A DNA stretch of 64,000 nucleotides. Source: JAIBJN01 sp963839745. GTDB lineage: Bacteria > Actinomycetota > Thermoleophilia > Gaiellales > Gaiellaceae. Below are positions 36,643 to 45,606 of the stretch, one piece after another; the first letter of the stretch is position 1, and each line of letters begins with the position of its first letter. The stretch lies in assembly GCA_963839745.1 (NCBI GenBank), contig CAWIWC010000017.1:1-64000 (forward strand), given 5' to 3'. The translations under genes and the position numbers were made by a program. The notes below the pieces were generated by a model. It did no database searches. It was not told the origin of the DNA and saw only the letters and a program-made list of their open reading frames with translations.

Positions 36643-37060
36643 GTGGAGATCGTCGCTCTGACCAGCTTCCTCGCGCCGTTCCTGCCGTACGTGGTGCAGG
36701 CCGGCCAGAAAGTCGCGGGCAAGGCCGCCGACGTGATCGGCGACGAGGCGGCGAACTACGCCGAGAAGCTCTGGGAACGGCTGAAGCCTGGGGTCGAGCA
36801 GAAGCCCGCCGCCCAGGAGGCGGTCGAGGAGGTCGCCGCGCACCCCGAGGACGAGGACGCGCTCGGGGCGCTTCGTATCCAGCTGCGCAAGCTGCTCGAG
36901 GAGGATCAGGAGCTCAAGGCCGACCTGACGAAGATCTGGCAGGAGGCGCAGGCGGCGAACGTCGTCACGGCCTCCGGCGAGCGCTCCGTCGCGGTCGGGG
37001 CGCGACGTCTCCGGGTCGACGATCATCACGGGAGACCAGGTCCAGACGGACGGGCACTGA
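36643..37060 (+). CDS. Small helical partner of the STAND ATPase (frame break in sequence)
   Basis: About 138 aa after repair. Residues 5-25 (LTSFLAPFLPYVVQAGQKV) form a moderately hydrophobic helix, followed by helices rich in Glu, Lys and Ala. The C-terminal tail reads GERSVAVG, then DVSGSTIITGDQV and stop at 37060. One base near 37000 breaks the frame just before DVSGS; without repair the frame runs into the next gene. The layout resembles short helical proteins that sit next to bacterial STAND ATPases and end in a GDHNT-like tail. Its stop overlaps the ATG of the ATPase (TGATG). Function unknown. Confidence 0.6.
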
Positions 37061-39417
37061 TGGCTGCGACGGGCGCGCGGAGCGTCGCCGTCGGCGGCGA
37101 CATCCGCAACAGCGTCATCGTCACCGGCGACAACGTCAACCTGCAGGTCCGGCTCGAGGGCGTCGACGGCGCGCTCCTGCACCGGCTGAGTGAGGTCGCC
37201 GATCCGGTCGCCCTCCCCGTTCCGCTCGACAGCAGGCCTCGCCGCTACCCGGATCACGTCGACCGGGCGAGCGAGGCCGGCACCGTGCTCGCCGCCGCGC
37301 AGCAGGGCGGGGTCGTGAACGTCTACGGCGAGCCGGGCATCGGCAAGACCCACCTCCTCTCGCACGTCGCGCACGACCCGGCGGGCGGCGCGCTCCCGGA
37401 CGGGATCGTCCACGTGGACGCGTTGGATGCCCCGCTCGACGACGTGCTCCAAGCGCTCTTCGAGGAGTTCTACGACTGTGGCGACCCGGCCGTGCGGCCC
37501 TCGCGCAGCCGGCTGCGCCGGGCGCTGCACGATCGGCGGGCGCTCGTCGTCGTCGACGACCTGGGGCTCGAACGGGAGGCTGCCCAGGCCCTCCTCTCGG
37601 CCGCGCCGGGGTGCGCGTTCGTCGTCGCCTCGACAGCGCGGAGCCTGTGGGACGGCGAGGCGATCCAGCTCGCGGGCCTGGAGCTCGAGTTCGCGCTCGG
37701 GATCGTGGAGCAGGAGATCGGCCGTTCGCTGACGCCGGAGGAGCGCGTCGAGGCCGAGTCGCTCTGCAACGCGCTCGGCGGGCATCCATGGCGGATCCGG
37801 GAGGCGGCGGCCCGCGCGCGGGACGAGGGGCGGTCGCTCGCCGAGGCGGCCCGCGCGCTCGATCCGACCGCGATGCTCGCAGGGCTGACGAGCGGCGAGG
37901 AGAGCGTGCTCGCGGGCCTGGCTGCCGTGGGTGGGGGGCCGGTTGGCCTCGCGCACGTGCAGGAGCTGAGCCCGGTCGAGGACGTGGGCCCGGTCCTGGA
38001 GAGCCTCGAGCGGCGCCATCTCGTGCTCACCCACAGCCCGCGCTACAGCCTGCCGGAGCCGCTGGCGGAGGAGATCGGGCGCCGCACCGACCTCGAGCCG
38101 CTCCGCGCCCGGGCCATCGAGCACTTCACCGCCTGGGCCGAGCGCGAGCGGGATCCGGCGGCGGTGGCCGCCGAGCGGCCGGCCGTGCTCGAGCTTCTCC
38201 GCTGGGCGAGCCGGACCGGGCGGGACAAGGACGCGATCCGCCTCGGCCGGGCGTCCGAGGACGCCTTCGCCGCGGTGGGCGCATTCGGGACGTGGGGTGC
38301 GGCGGTCGAGACCGTGCTCGCCGCCGCCCGCCGGCAGGGAGATCGCTACGAGGAGGCCTGGGCTCTCCACCAGCGCGGCACCCGGACGTTCGCGCTCGAC
38401 GAGAGCAAGGCCGCGCTGCCCGACCTCGAGCGCGCGCGCGACATCCGCCGGGCGATCGGCGACCGGCGCGGCGAGGCGGCGAGCGCAGCACAACATCGAG
38501 GTCATCAAGGGCGCGTTCCCGTGGTGGTACGCGCGGTTCGGCAGGGGCGGCGGCTGGCTGCTCGTCCTGCTGGCGATCGGCATCGTGCTCATCGCGGCGG
38601 CGGTCGGCGGCTGCGCTGGCGCTCCGGGACGACGACGATGGGCCGACGACCACGACCGGCGGGCTCGTGGTCGTGCCGGGGGTCGTCGGCGAGTCGCTCG
38701 AGGACGCGCGAGCCGCGCTCGAGGACGCGGGGCTTCAGGTCGCCGTCGCGCAACCGCCTCCGGAGGATCTCGACCCGGTCGTCACCGAGCAGGATCCGGC
38801 GGAGGGAGCCGAGGTCGAGCCCGGCTCGGTGGTCAACCTCGTCGCCGTCGCCCAGTCGGCGCGCGTGCCGGACGTCCGCGGGCTAGGGGAGGGCGCCGCG
38901 CTGAACGCCCTGGCGAACGCCGGTCTCGTGGGCCGCGTGACCGAGAGGGCATTCTCGGATCAGGTGGCCGCCGGCCTTGTGTCCGGCCCAGGACCCGGAA
39001 CCGGAGGCCATCGTTCCCCTCGACTCCGTCGTCGAACTGACGGTTTCGACAGGCCCGCCGCCGGACTTCGCGGTCCAGATCGACGACCTCGTCCAGACTG
39101 CAACGGCACGCTGCGAGGCGACGGTGACCTTCACGGTCACGACCGTGAACGACGCTCCGGTGCGCGAGCCGTTCGACGTGCTCATCGAGGTGAGCCCGGA
39201 CAACAGCGTCACGATCCAGATCGGCGGCCTGGAGCCGGGTCAGCCCCTGACGCGCTCCGAGACCCTCGAAGGCGACAACTGCTTCGACCCCGAGTGCACG
39301 GCCATCGTCACGGTCGATCCCGAGGAACAGCTCGACGACCCGAACCGGGAGAACAACCGGGCCGAGTTCACGCAGCCCCCGACCATCATCGAGTACCGCT
39401 ATTCGGCGGTGACGTAG
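37060..39417 (+). CDS. STAND (NB-ARC-like) ATPase with TPR, membrane helix, PASTA and CARDB-like regions (frame breaks in sequence)
   Basis: About 785 aa after repair. Residues 5-28 repeat the partner's tail (ARSVAVGGDIRNSVIVTGDNV). Walker A is GEPGIGKT (about 90-97), Walker B ALVVVDDLG (about 162-170), and GGHPWRIREA (about 237) matches the GxP region. A winged-helix part and TPR-like helices follow (EEAWALHQRGTRTF, ALPDLERARDIRRAIGD). Then come a membrane helix (WLLVLLAIGIVLIAAAV, about 38550-38605), two PASTA repeats (VPGVVGESLEDARAALEDAGL and VPDVRGLGEGAALNALANAGL) and a CARDB-like domain ending DDPNRENNRAEF. Single-base breaks lie near 38488, 38608 and 38985. The single-protein reading depends on these being errors; otherwise it is a truncated ATPase followed by remnants. 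Confidence 0.65.
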
Positions 39418-40166
39418 GCGGCTGTCAGGCCGCCGTCGACGAGGAACGTCGTCCCGTTCACGTACGAGGACTCGTCGCTCGCCAGGAAGAGCGCGCCGTG
39501 GGCGATCTCCTTGGCCTGTGCGAGCCGGCCCATAGGGAGGTGCTGGAGCCGGCGCTCGAGTGCCCCCGGCGTCTCGGCGAAGAGGCGCATGAGGAGCGGC
39601 GTCTCCACCGGGCCCGGGCAGAGCGCGTTCACGCGGATCCCGCGGCGGGCGAACTCGACCGAGAGCTCGCGGCTGAGCGAGAGGACGGCGCCCTTGGAGG
39701 CGGTGTAGGAGATCTGGGACGTCGCCGCGCCCATCAGCGCGACGAACGAGGCCACGTTGATGACCGAGCCCCCGCCGCGCTCGAGCAGGTGCGGGATGCC
39801 GTACTTGCAGCAGAGGAAGACGCCCTTCGTGTTGACGTCCTGGACGCGCTGCCACGCATCCGGCTCGGTGTCCAGGATCGACGCGTCGTCCTCGGGCATG
39901 ATCCCGGCGTTGTTGTAGAGGACGTCGATGCCGCCGTAGCGCTCGGCCGTCGCGGCGTACATCGCCTCGACGCTCCCGGGGTCAGCGACGTTCACCTCGT
40001 GGAAGAAGGCCTCGCGGCATTCGGAGGCGGTCTGCTCACCGGCCTCGCGGGACATGTCCGCTACGCACACGCTGGCACCCTCCTCGGAGAAGAGGAGCGA
40101 CGCCTCGCGGCCGATGCCGCCCGCGGCGCCGGTGATGACGACCACCTTGTTGTCGAGCCGGCCCAT
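39399..40166 (-). CDS. Short-chain dehydrogenase/reductase
   Basis: 255 aa classical SDR. Cofactor loop TGAAGGIGREA, NNAG, catalytic Ser in INVASF and YxxxK in SYTASKGAV; the C-terminal FLVDGGLTA is standard. An Asp after the second strand (CVADMS) suggests NAD rather than NADP. The substrate is unknown. It overlaps the convergent STAND gene by 19 nt. Confidence 0.92.
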   Translation of the reverse strand: MGRLDNKVVVITGAAGGIGREASLLFSEEGASVCVADMSREAGEQTASECREAFFHEVNVADPGSVEAMYAATAERYGGIDVLYNNAGIMPEDDASILDTEPDAWQRVQDVNTKGVFLCCKYGIPHLLERGGGSVINVASFVALMGAATSQISYTASKGAVLSLSRELSVEFARRGIRVNALCPGPVETPLLMRLFAETPGALERRLQHLPMGRLAQAKEIAHGALFLASDESSYVNGTTFLVDGGLTAAYVTAE

Positions 40167-40179
40167 GCCGGGCGGAAGA

Positions 40180-40701
40180 CTAACCCGCCGTGAGCTTCTG
40201 CATGAGCGCGTCGAGCCGATCCCAGCGCGGGTCGGTTCCCGGCTCGGGCTTCTCGTTCCACCAGGCGAGCACGACATTCGGGCCGTACTGCTTGTTGGCC
40301 ACGTACGACTTGGCCGCCTCGTCGAAGTCCCAGTGAATCCCGTCCGCGGACTCCTCCAGCGGCTGCGCCGTGTCCTTGTCGGAGAGGAGCGACTCGACGG
40401 CCTCGGTGCGCTCGGGCTTGACGACGTAGATCGTGAAGATCCCGTACTGGCGCTGCTGCGCCGGCGTCGGGTTCAGGCCGAGCCCGAGCTGCTCCCAGGC
40501 TGGGTCCTGCCCCGCGGCCTCCTGGAGCTGTGCTCCCTCAGCCGACTCGAGGAACTGCTGGACGACCTGGCTCGCCGCGATGGGCGCGGCTTCCTGCTGG
40601 GTGGTCTCGGTGTCGACCGCGTCGTCGCTCTCGGTGCCCGCGCCGCAGCCAACAGCGGCGAGCGCGAGGAGAAGCAGGGGGATGAGGGCGATGCGTCTCA
40701 T
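40180..40701 (-). CDS. Secreted lipoprotein of unknown function
   Basis: 173 aa from ATG at 40701; an ATG 33 nt upstream is less likely. Signal peptide LIPLLLLALAAVGC with lipobox AVGC. After an acidic Thr/Glu linker there is a small alpha/beta domain (YGIFTIYVVKPERTEAVESLL and GPNVVLAWWNEK). No catalytic motif. It lies 13 nt upstream of the SDR and may be co-transcribed with it. Confidence 0.72.
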   Translation of the reverse strand: MRRIALIPLLLLALAAVGCGAGTESDDAVDTETTQQEAAPIAASQVVQQFLESAEGAQLQEAAGQDPAWEQLGLGLNPTPAQQRQYGIFTIYVVKPERTEAVESLLSDKDTAQPLEESADGIHWDFDEAAKSYVANKQYGPNVVLAWWNEKPEPGTDPRWDRLDALMQKLTAG

Positions 40702-40825
40702 CACGTCCAAGAGTACGTGCCCGTTCCGACGCAAACAGTATCCCGACCGGTTGTAAGCGTTGTTTTGGAGCTCAGCGCGGCCCCATCAGGCGTAACGATT
40801 TCGCCGTTCGGGTCGTTGGGACACA

Positions 40826-41377
40826 ATGAAGCTCGCCTGGCGACTCACCGCGCCCGCCGTGCTCGTCGCAGTGGTCCTTGCGGGCTGCGGCAACGGGGGC
40901 GATGAGACCGAAGCCACCGAAGCGACGGCCGGCAGCACGACCGAGGCGCAGACCACGGTCGACACGGCGACGAAGGACGAGTACATCGCTCAGGGGGATG
41001 CGATCTGCGCCGACATCCAGGCGGATGCCGCCGAGCTTCGGCGTCAGGCGCAGGAGCTTCAAGCTCAGAGCCAAGAGCTCCCGGAGGCAGAATTCATCGA
41101 GCGGGCCGCGAGCTTCTGGGGCGAGCAGATACGCCTGACCGAGTCGTTCCGAGACCAGATTGCGCAGCTCGACCCCCCACCGGGAGACGAGGAGCAGGTC
41201 GGGCAGTTCCTCGAGAGCATCGACGACGGGTTGGCCATCGCACGCGAGATCGAGGCGACGCTGGAGGGTGGCGACGACATCGCCGCGAGCACGGTCGAGG
41301 AGTACGGCCAGGCGGTAGTTCGGGGGAACACGCTCGCGCAGGCCTACGGCTTCGAGGTCTGCGGGCGCACCGGCTAG
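40826..41377 (+). CDS. Secreted helical lipoprotein
   Basis: 183 aa. Lipobox LAGC, then a Thr/Glu-rich linker, then a helical bundle with Gln- and Glu-rich repeats (QAQELQAQSQELPEAEF). Two Cys (DAICADI and EVCGRTG) could form a disulfide tying the ends. Similar proteins are common in actinobacteria with no known role. Divergent from the preceding lipoprotein with a 124-bp gap. Confidence 0.7.
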   Translation: MKLAWRLTAPAVLVAVVLAGCGNGGDETEATEATAGSTTEAQTTVDTATKDEYIAQGDAICADIQADAAELRRQAQELQAQSQELPEAEFIERAASFWGEQIRLTESFRDQIAQLDPPPGDEEQVGQFLESIDDGLAIAREIEATLEGGDDIAASTVEEYGQAVVRGNTLAQAYGFEVCGRTG

Positions 41378-41396
41378 GGCGCGTGCCCCGACCGCC

Positions 41397-41426
41397 GGCC
41401 GGCTGGGCTCTACGGCTCAGCCGGCC
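41397..41426 (+). terminator. Hairpin terminator
   Basis: A 9-bp perfect stem GGCCGGCTG with CAGCCGGCC and a 12-nt loop, 20 nt after the lipoprotein stop. Confidence 0.65.
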
Positions 41427-41499
41427 GAACGGTCATCGATGCACGGGCAGGGCGGGCAATCACGCGAGGCTCACGCCGCTCCTGCCGTGTTCCGCTCCG

Positions 41500-41739
41500 T
41501 CAGCAGAAACGGGGCGTGATCACGGTCGGCGGCGTTCCGACATGCACGTTGAAGTGGAAGTTCAGGAACGCCCCCTGCAGCCCCTCGTTGCCGCACCTGG
41601 GGGGCCCGACATCGATCGGACCCGACGGCGTCATGAGCACGTGCTCGTGCGGCGGGGGCGGCGCCTGTGCGCTACCCGGAACCACCAAGAGGGCCCCAAC
41701 CGACAGGGCCAGCGCCACTAAGACCACGAATCTCCGCAT
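41500..41739 (-). CDS. Small secreted protein
   Basis: 79 aa. A clear Sec signal peptide (VVLVALALSVGALLVV, cleavage after SAQA) leaves a mature part of about 53 residues rich in Pro, His and Phe (HEHVLM, FLNFHFNVHV) with Cys in PRCGN and as the last residue, so one disulfide is likely. AAAGGTGG precedes the ATG. No family recognised. Confidence 0.6.
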   Translation of the reverse strand: MRRFVVLVALALSVGALLVVPGSAQAPPPPHEHVLMTPSGPIDVGPPRCGNEGLQGAFLNFHFNVHVGTPPTVITPRFC

Positions 41740-41850
41740 TGCTCCACCTTTCCGCGAGAGAGTTGGAAGGCGGTCCTATCGCGTCGTGAGTTCGTGAGCA
41801 ACGATACTTTTGTTCAGTTTCCCGGCGTTTCTCAAACCCGCGTGGTTGAG

Positions 41851-43197
41851 CTATTCCGTCGAGATGTACACGTTCTTGACCTCGGAGTAGCCCTCGAGGC
41901 CGTGGAGGCCGAGCTCCCGGCCGAAGCCGGACTGCTTGAAGCCGCCGAAGGGCGTCGACACGCGGACCGAGCTGTTCGAGTTGACCGAGAGCACGCCGGA
42001 TTCGAGGCCGCGCGCCATGCGCAGTGCCCGCGCGCCGTCCCGCGTCCAGATCGAGCCCGAGAGGCCGTACGGCGTGTCGTTGGCGAGCCGCAGCGCCTCC
42101 TCCTCGTCCGCGAACGGGATCACGGCCGCCACAGGGCCGAACACCTCCTCGCGGGCGACCCGGTCGTCGTTGGACGCCTCGACGAGCGTGCACGGGAACC
42201 AGAAGCCGGCGCCCTCCGGCGTCTCGCCCTGGAAGGCAACGTCGCCGTCCACGAAGGACGAGACCGTCTCCCGGTGAGCCGCAGAGATGAGCGGGCCCAT
42301 CTCGGTCGCATCGTCCGACGGGTCGCCCACCTTCACCCCGCGCGTCGCCTCGACCAGCAACTCGAGGAAGCGGTCGTAGGCTGAGCGCTCGACCAGGATC
42401 CGCGAGCGTGCGCAGCAGTCCTGCCCGGCGTTGTCGAACACGGCGTACGGGGCGGCCGCGGCGGCCTTTTCGAGGTCGGCGTCGGCGAAGACGACGTTGG
42501 CGGACTTCCCGCCCAGCTCGAGGGTGACGCGCTTGATCGTCGCGGCCGCGCCCTCCATCACGCGGCGGCCTACCTCGGTCGAGCCTGTGAAGCCGATCTT
42601 GGCCACGTCCGGGTGCTCGACCATCCGTTGGCCGACGACCGAGCCCTTGCCGGCGACGACGTTGACGACGCCCTCCGGGATCCCGGCCTCGAGGACGAGG
42701 TCGGCGAGGCGCAGCGCCGTGAGCGGCGTCAGCTCGGCCGGCTTGAGGACGACCGTGTTTCCGCACGCGAGCGCAGGGCCGAGCTTCCAGCTGGAGATGT
42801 TGAGCGGGAAGTTCCAGGGGACGATCAGCCCGACGACCCCGAGCGGCTCGCGGAAGGTGAGGTCGACGCCGCCGGCGACCGGGATCGTCTCGCCGTGGTG
42901 CTTGTCGACGGCGCCCGCGTAGAAGTGGAAGACGTCGGCGACCATCCCGACCTCTCCGCGAGCTCCGGCGATCGGCTTGCCCACGTTCTGGGACTCGAGG
43001 CGGGCGAGCTCCTCGCCGTGCTCCTCGACGAGCGTGGCGAGCCGGCGGAGCAGGCGGGCGCGGTCGGAGGGCGCGACCGCGCGCCACGCGGGGAAGGCTG
43101 CCTTCGCGCGAGCGACCGCGGCGTCGGTCTCCTCGACCCCCGGCTCTGGAAGCTGGAGGATCGGCTCCTCGGTCGCCGGGTTGAGGACTGTGATCAT
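41851..43197 (-). CDS. Aldehyde dehydrogenase, PuuC/betaine-aldehyde type
   Basis: 448 aa. Catalytic Cys in NAGQDCCARSR and Glu in LELGGKSAN; NAD region PWNFPLN and GFTGSTEVGRR. In polyamine breakdown such enzymes oxidise gamma-glutamyl-aminobutyraldehyde or aminobutyraldehyde. Its ATG overlaps the stop of the PuuD-like gene. Confidence 0.88.
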   Translation of the reverse strand: MITVLNPATEEPILQLPEPGVEETDAAVARAKAAFPAWRAVAPSDRARLLRRLATLVEEHGEELARLESQNVGKPIAGARGEVGMVADVFHFYAGAVDKHHGETIPVAGGVDLTFREPLGVVGLIVPWNFPLNISSWKLGPALACGNTVVLKPAELTPLTALRLADLVLEAGIPEGVVNVVAGKGSVVGQRMVEHPDVAKIGFTGSTEVGRRVMEGAAATIKRVTLELGGKSANVVFADADLEKAAAAAPYAVFDNAGQDCCARSRILVERSAYDRFLELLVEATRGVKVGDPSDDATEMGPLISAAHRETVSSFVDGDVAFQGETPEGAGFWFPCTLVEASNDDRVAREEVFGPVAAVIPFADEEEALRLANDTPYGLSGSIWTRDGARALRMARGLESGVLSVNSNSSVRVSTPFGGFKQSGFGRELGLHGLEGYSEVKNVYISTE

Positions 43198-43904
43198 CCG
43201 CGTTCCTCCCGGTAGCGCTTGGCCTCGGCCACGAGCGCCTCGAAGAGTGCCGCGTCCTCACCCTCCTCCGGATGCCAGAGGACCCCGAGGGCGAAGCGCC
43301 GCGAGGGATCCTCGATCGCCTCGACCGTGCCGTCGTCGGCGCGGGCGGCCTCGCGCAGCCCGTCGCCGAGGCGGCCGTAGCCCTGGTGATGGTGGCTCTT
43401 CACAGGCGCGTGCTCGCCGACGACGTCGTGGAGCCGCGTGCCCGGGAGGATCTCGACGCCGTGGTCGGCGAAGACCCCCGGCGTGTGCTTGTGGTTCTCG
43501 TGGCCGACGACCTCGGGGAGGTGCTGCACGAGGTCGCCGCCCCGGGCGATGTTCAGCACCTGGCTCCCGCGGCAGATCGCCAGCACGGGCATGTCGCGCG
43601 CGAGCGCTCCCTCGAGGAGCGCGAGCTCGGCGCTGTCGCGCTCGGGCCGCGTTCCGTTCGTCTCCGGGTGCGCCTCGGCGCCGTAGGACTCCGGGTCGAG
43701 GTCGGCCCCGCCGGAGAGGATGAGGCCGTCGAGGGCGTCGAGTGTCTCCTCCACGCCCTCGTGGCACGGCGGGACGAGCAGCGCCCGCCCGCCGGCGTGC
43801 TCGACCGCACGCACGTACGAGAGCGGGATGAGTGCGGCCGGCAGCTCCCAGACGCCCCAGCGGGCCTCCTCCGCGTAGCTCGTGATCCCGACGATCGGAC
43901 GCAT
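43194..43904 (-). CDS. puuD: Gamma-glutamyl-GABA hydrolase-like class I glutamine amidotransferase
   Basis: 236 aa. Nucleophile Cys in LAICRGSQ and a partner His/Glu late in GVLWHPEE. The opening IVGITSYAEEARWG is typical of PuuD. It would free GABA from gamma-glutamyl-GABA. It lies between the aldehyde dehydrogenase (4-nt overlap) and the VOC gene. Confidence 0.88.
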   Translation of the reverse strand: MRPIVGITSYAEEARWGVWELPAALIPLSYVRAVEHAGGRALLVPPCHEGVEETLDALDGLILSGGADLDPESYGAEAHPETNGTRPERDSAELALLEGALARDMPVLAICRGSQVLNIARGGDLVQHLPEVVGHENHKHTPGVFADHGVEILPGTRLHDVVGEHAPVKSHHHQGYGRLGDGLREAARADDGTVEAIEDPSRRFALGVLWHPEEGEDAALFEALVAEAKRYREERG

Positions 43905-43906
43905 CG

Positions 43907-44194
43907 TTACGAGTCTACGTAGCGGAGCACCACGCGCCAGCCGTCCGGATCCTCGAACGTGAGATCGTCGTTCCAGTACGGGTTCTCGGGCTCGACCGGC
44001 TCGTGGCCGAGGGCACGCATACGAGTCTCGATCGCGGCGATCTCGTCACGGTCGGTCATGTAGCCCGCATGGTCGTCGAAGGAGTCGATGCGCCGCAGGC
44101 CAAGGCCCTCCTCGTAGAAGGGCAGAACGTCCTCGAGCTGGTCGGTCGGCCGGGCGAAGCGGACGGCGGCGAAGGGCCGGCTAGCCCCGCTCAT
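43907..44194 (-). CDS. VOC (glyoxalase/bleomycin-resistance) family protein, internally shortened
   Basis: 95 aa, against about 125 for this family. The N-terminal half (RFARPTDQLEDVLPFYEEGLGL) and the C-terminal half (IETRMRALGHEPVEPENPYW, FEDPDGWRVVL) are normal. In the middle, DHAGYMTDRDE joins two parts that are usually separated by about 30-35 residues, so one or two strands are missing. The frame is intact. A real in-frame deletion is likely. It starts inside the end of the glutamine synthetase-like gene. Confidence 0.7.
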   Translation of the reverse strand: MSGASRPFAAVRFARPTDQLEDVLPFYEEGLGLRRIDSFDDHAGYMTDRDEIAAIETRMRALGHEPVEPENPYWNDDLTFEDPDGWRVVLRYVDS

Positions 44195-45515
44195 ACATGC
44201 GCTCGCGCTCGTAGCAGGTGACCGCCTCGTCGAAGAGGCGCTGCTCCGTGCGTGCGTAGTTCAGGTAGTGGTCGACGACGTCGTCGCCGAGCGCGGCGCG
44301 CGCCATCGTCCCCTCCTCGAGCGCGGCGATCCCTTCGCGCAGCGAGTGGGGGAAGCGCTCGGCGTCGGACTCGTACGCGTTGCCCTCGAGCGCCGGCGGC
44401 AGCTCGAGCTCGTTCTCGATCCCGTGCAGCCCGGCCGCGAGGAGGGCGGCGAAGGCGAGGTACGGGTTCACGTCGCCGCCGGGGATCCGGGTCTCGGTGC
44501 GCAGGCCGGCCCCGTGGCCGACGATGCGGAACCCGCACGTGCGGTTGTCGTGGCCCCAGGCGAGCGTCGTCGGCGCCCAGCTGCCGGCGGCGAAGCGCTT
44601 GTACGAGTTGATCGTCGGCGCGAGGAAGATCGCCAGCTCCTTCAGGCAGGCGATCTGGCCGGCCAGGTACTGCTTGAAGACGTCCGACTCGCCGGCGAAC
44701 GCGCTCTCCCCGTCGCGCCAGAGGCTCGAGTGGATGTGGCACGAGTTCCCGATCCACGTGTGGTCGGGCTTGGCCATGAACGTGATCGAGCAGCCGTTCA
44801 GGTGCGCGATCTCCTTGGCGCCGTTCTTGTAGACCGTGTGGTTGTCGGCCATCGTGACCGCGTCGGCGTAGCGGAAGTTGATCTCCTGCTGGCCGGGCCA
44901 GGCCTCGCCCTTGGACGTCTCCACCTTGATCCCGGCGCCCTGCATGCCGTTGCGGATCTGGCGGATCAACGGCTCGTCGTAGGTGGTGGCGAGGATGTGG
45001 TAGTCGAGGATGTAGGGGACCGACGGCGTCAGGTCGCGGTAGTGCTTGGCGTGGGCCTCCTCGTAGCTCTCCCTGAGGAGGTAGAACTCGAGCTCGGATC
45101 CGAACATGGGCGTGAACCCCAGCTCGGTCGCGCGCTCGACCTGCCGCTTGAGGACCTGGCGCGGGGAGGGCGCGACCGGCCGCCCGTCCTGCCAGGCGAC
45201 GTCGCAGAGGACGAGTGCGGTCGCCTCGAGCCACGGAATCCGTCGCAGCGTGGCCACGTCGGGCTTGAGCGCGAAGTCGCCGTAGCCCTGCTCCCAGCTT
45301 GCGATCCCGTAGCCGGGGACCGGGTCCATCTCCATGTCGAGCGCCATCAGGTAATTGCAGCCCTCGACCCCGTGGTCGCCGACGTGCTCCTCGACGAAGA
45401 ACTCTCCGTGCAGGCGTTTTCCCATCAGACGCCCCTGCATGTCGGTGAACGCGACGATCACGGTGTCGATCGAGCCGTCGCCCACCGCCTTCGTGAGCTC
45501 GTCCAGGGTCAGCAT
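44181..45515 (-). CDS. Glutamine synthetase-family gamma-glutamyl ligase (PuuA/GlnA3-like)
   Basis: 444 aa. GS catalytic core: GSELEFYLL, GNSCHIHSSLW, the NRTCGFRIVG and ETRIPGGDVNPYLAFAA segments. The adenylylation Tyr loop of housekeeping GlnA is not apparent. With puuD and an aldehyde dehydrogenase next to it, gamma-glutamylation of a polyamine or related amine is more likely than glutamine synthesis; this is inferred from context. First gene of the operon, divergent from an amino-acid permease. Confidence 0.88.
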   Translation of the reverse strand: MLTLDELTKAVGDGSIDTVIVAFTDMQGRLMGKRLHGEFFVEEHVGDHGVEGCNYLMALDMEMDPVPGYGIASWEQGYGDFALKPDVATLRRIPWLEATALVLCDVAWQDGRPVAPSPRQVLKRQVERATELGFTPMFGSELEFYLLRESYEEAHAKHYRDLTPSVPYILDYHILATTYDEPLIRQIRNGMQGAGIKVETSKGEAWPGQQEINFRYADAVTMADNHTVYKNGAKEIAHLNGCSITFMAKPDHTWIGNSCHIHSSLWRDGESAFAGESDVFKQYLAGQIACLKELAIFLAPTINSYKRFAAGSWAPTTLAWGHDNRTCGFRIVGHGAGLRTETRIPGGDVNPYLAFAALLAAGLHGIENELELPPALEGNAYESDAERFPHSLREGIAALEEGTMARAALGDDVVDHYLNYARTEQRLFDEAVTCYERERMYERG

Positions 45516-45544
45516 CGGACGGGGAGTCTACGCGCCTGCCGTGC

Positions 45545-45574
45545 TTGACAGGAACTCCTCCAGCGGCGTAGAAA
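45545..45574 (+). promoter_or_regulatory. Promoter of the permease gene
   Basis: TTGACA (45545-45550), 18-bp spacer, TAGAAA (45569-45574), about 30 nt before the ATG. An AGGAGG ribosome site precedes the start. Confidence 0.6.
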
Positions 45575-45606
45575 CCCCGCCCAGGCCGCCGAAAACAGGA
45601 GGCGAA

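Noticed and set aside
41740..41850. ECF sigma-type promoter (GGAAAC ... CGTT) before the small secreted protein
   Set aside because: The spacing is about 13 bp rather than 15-17, so the match is not convincing.
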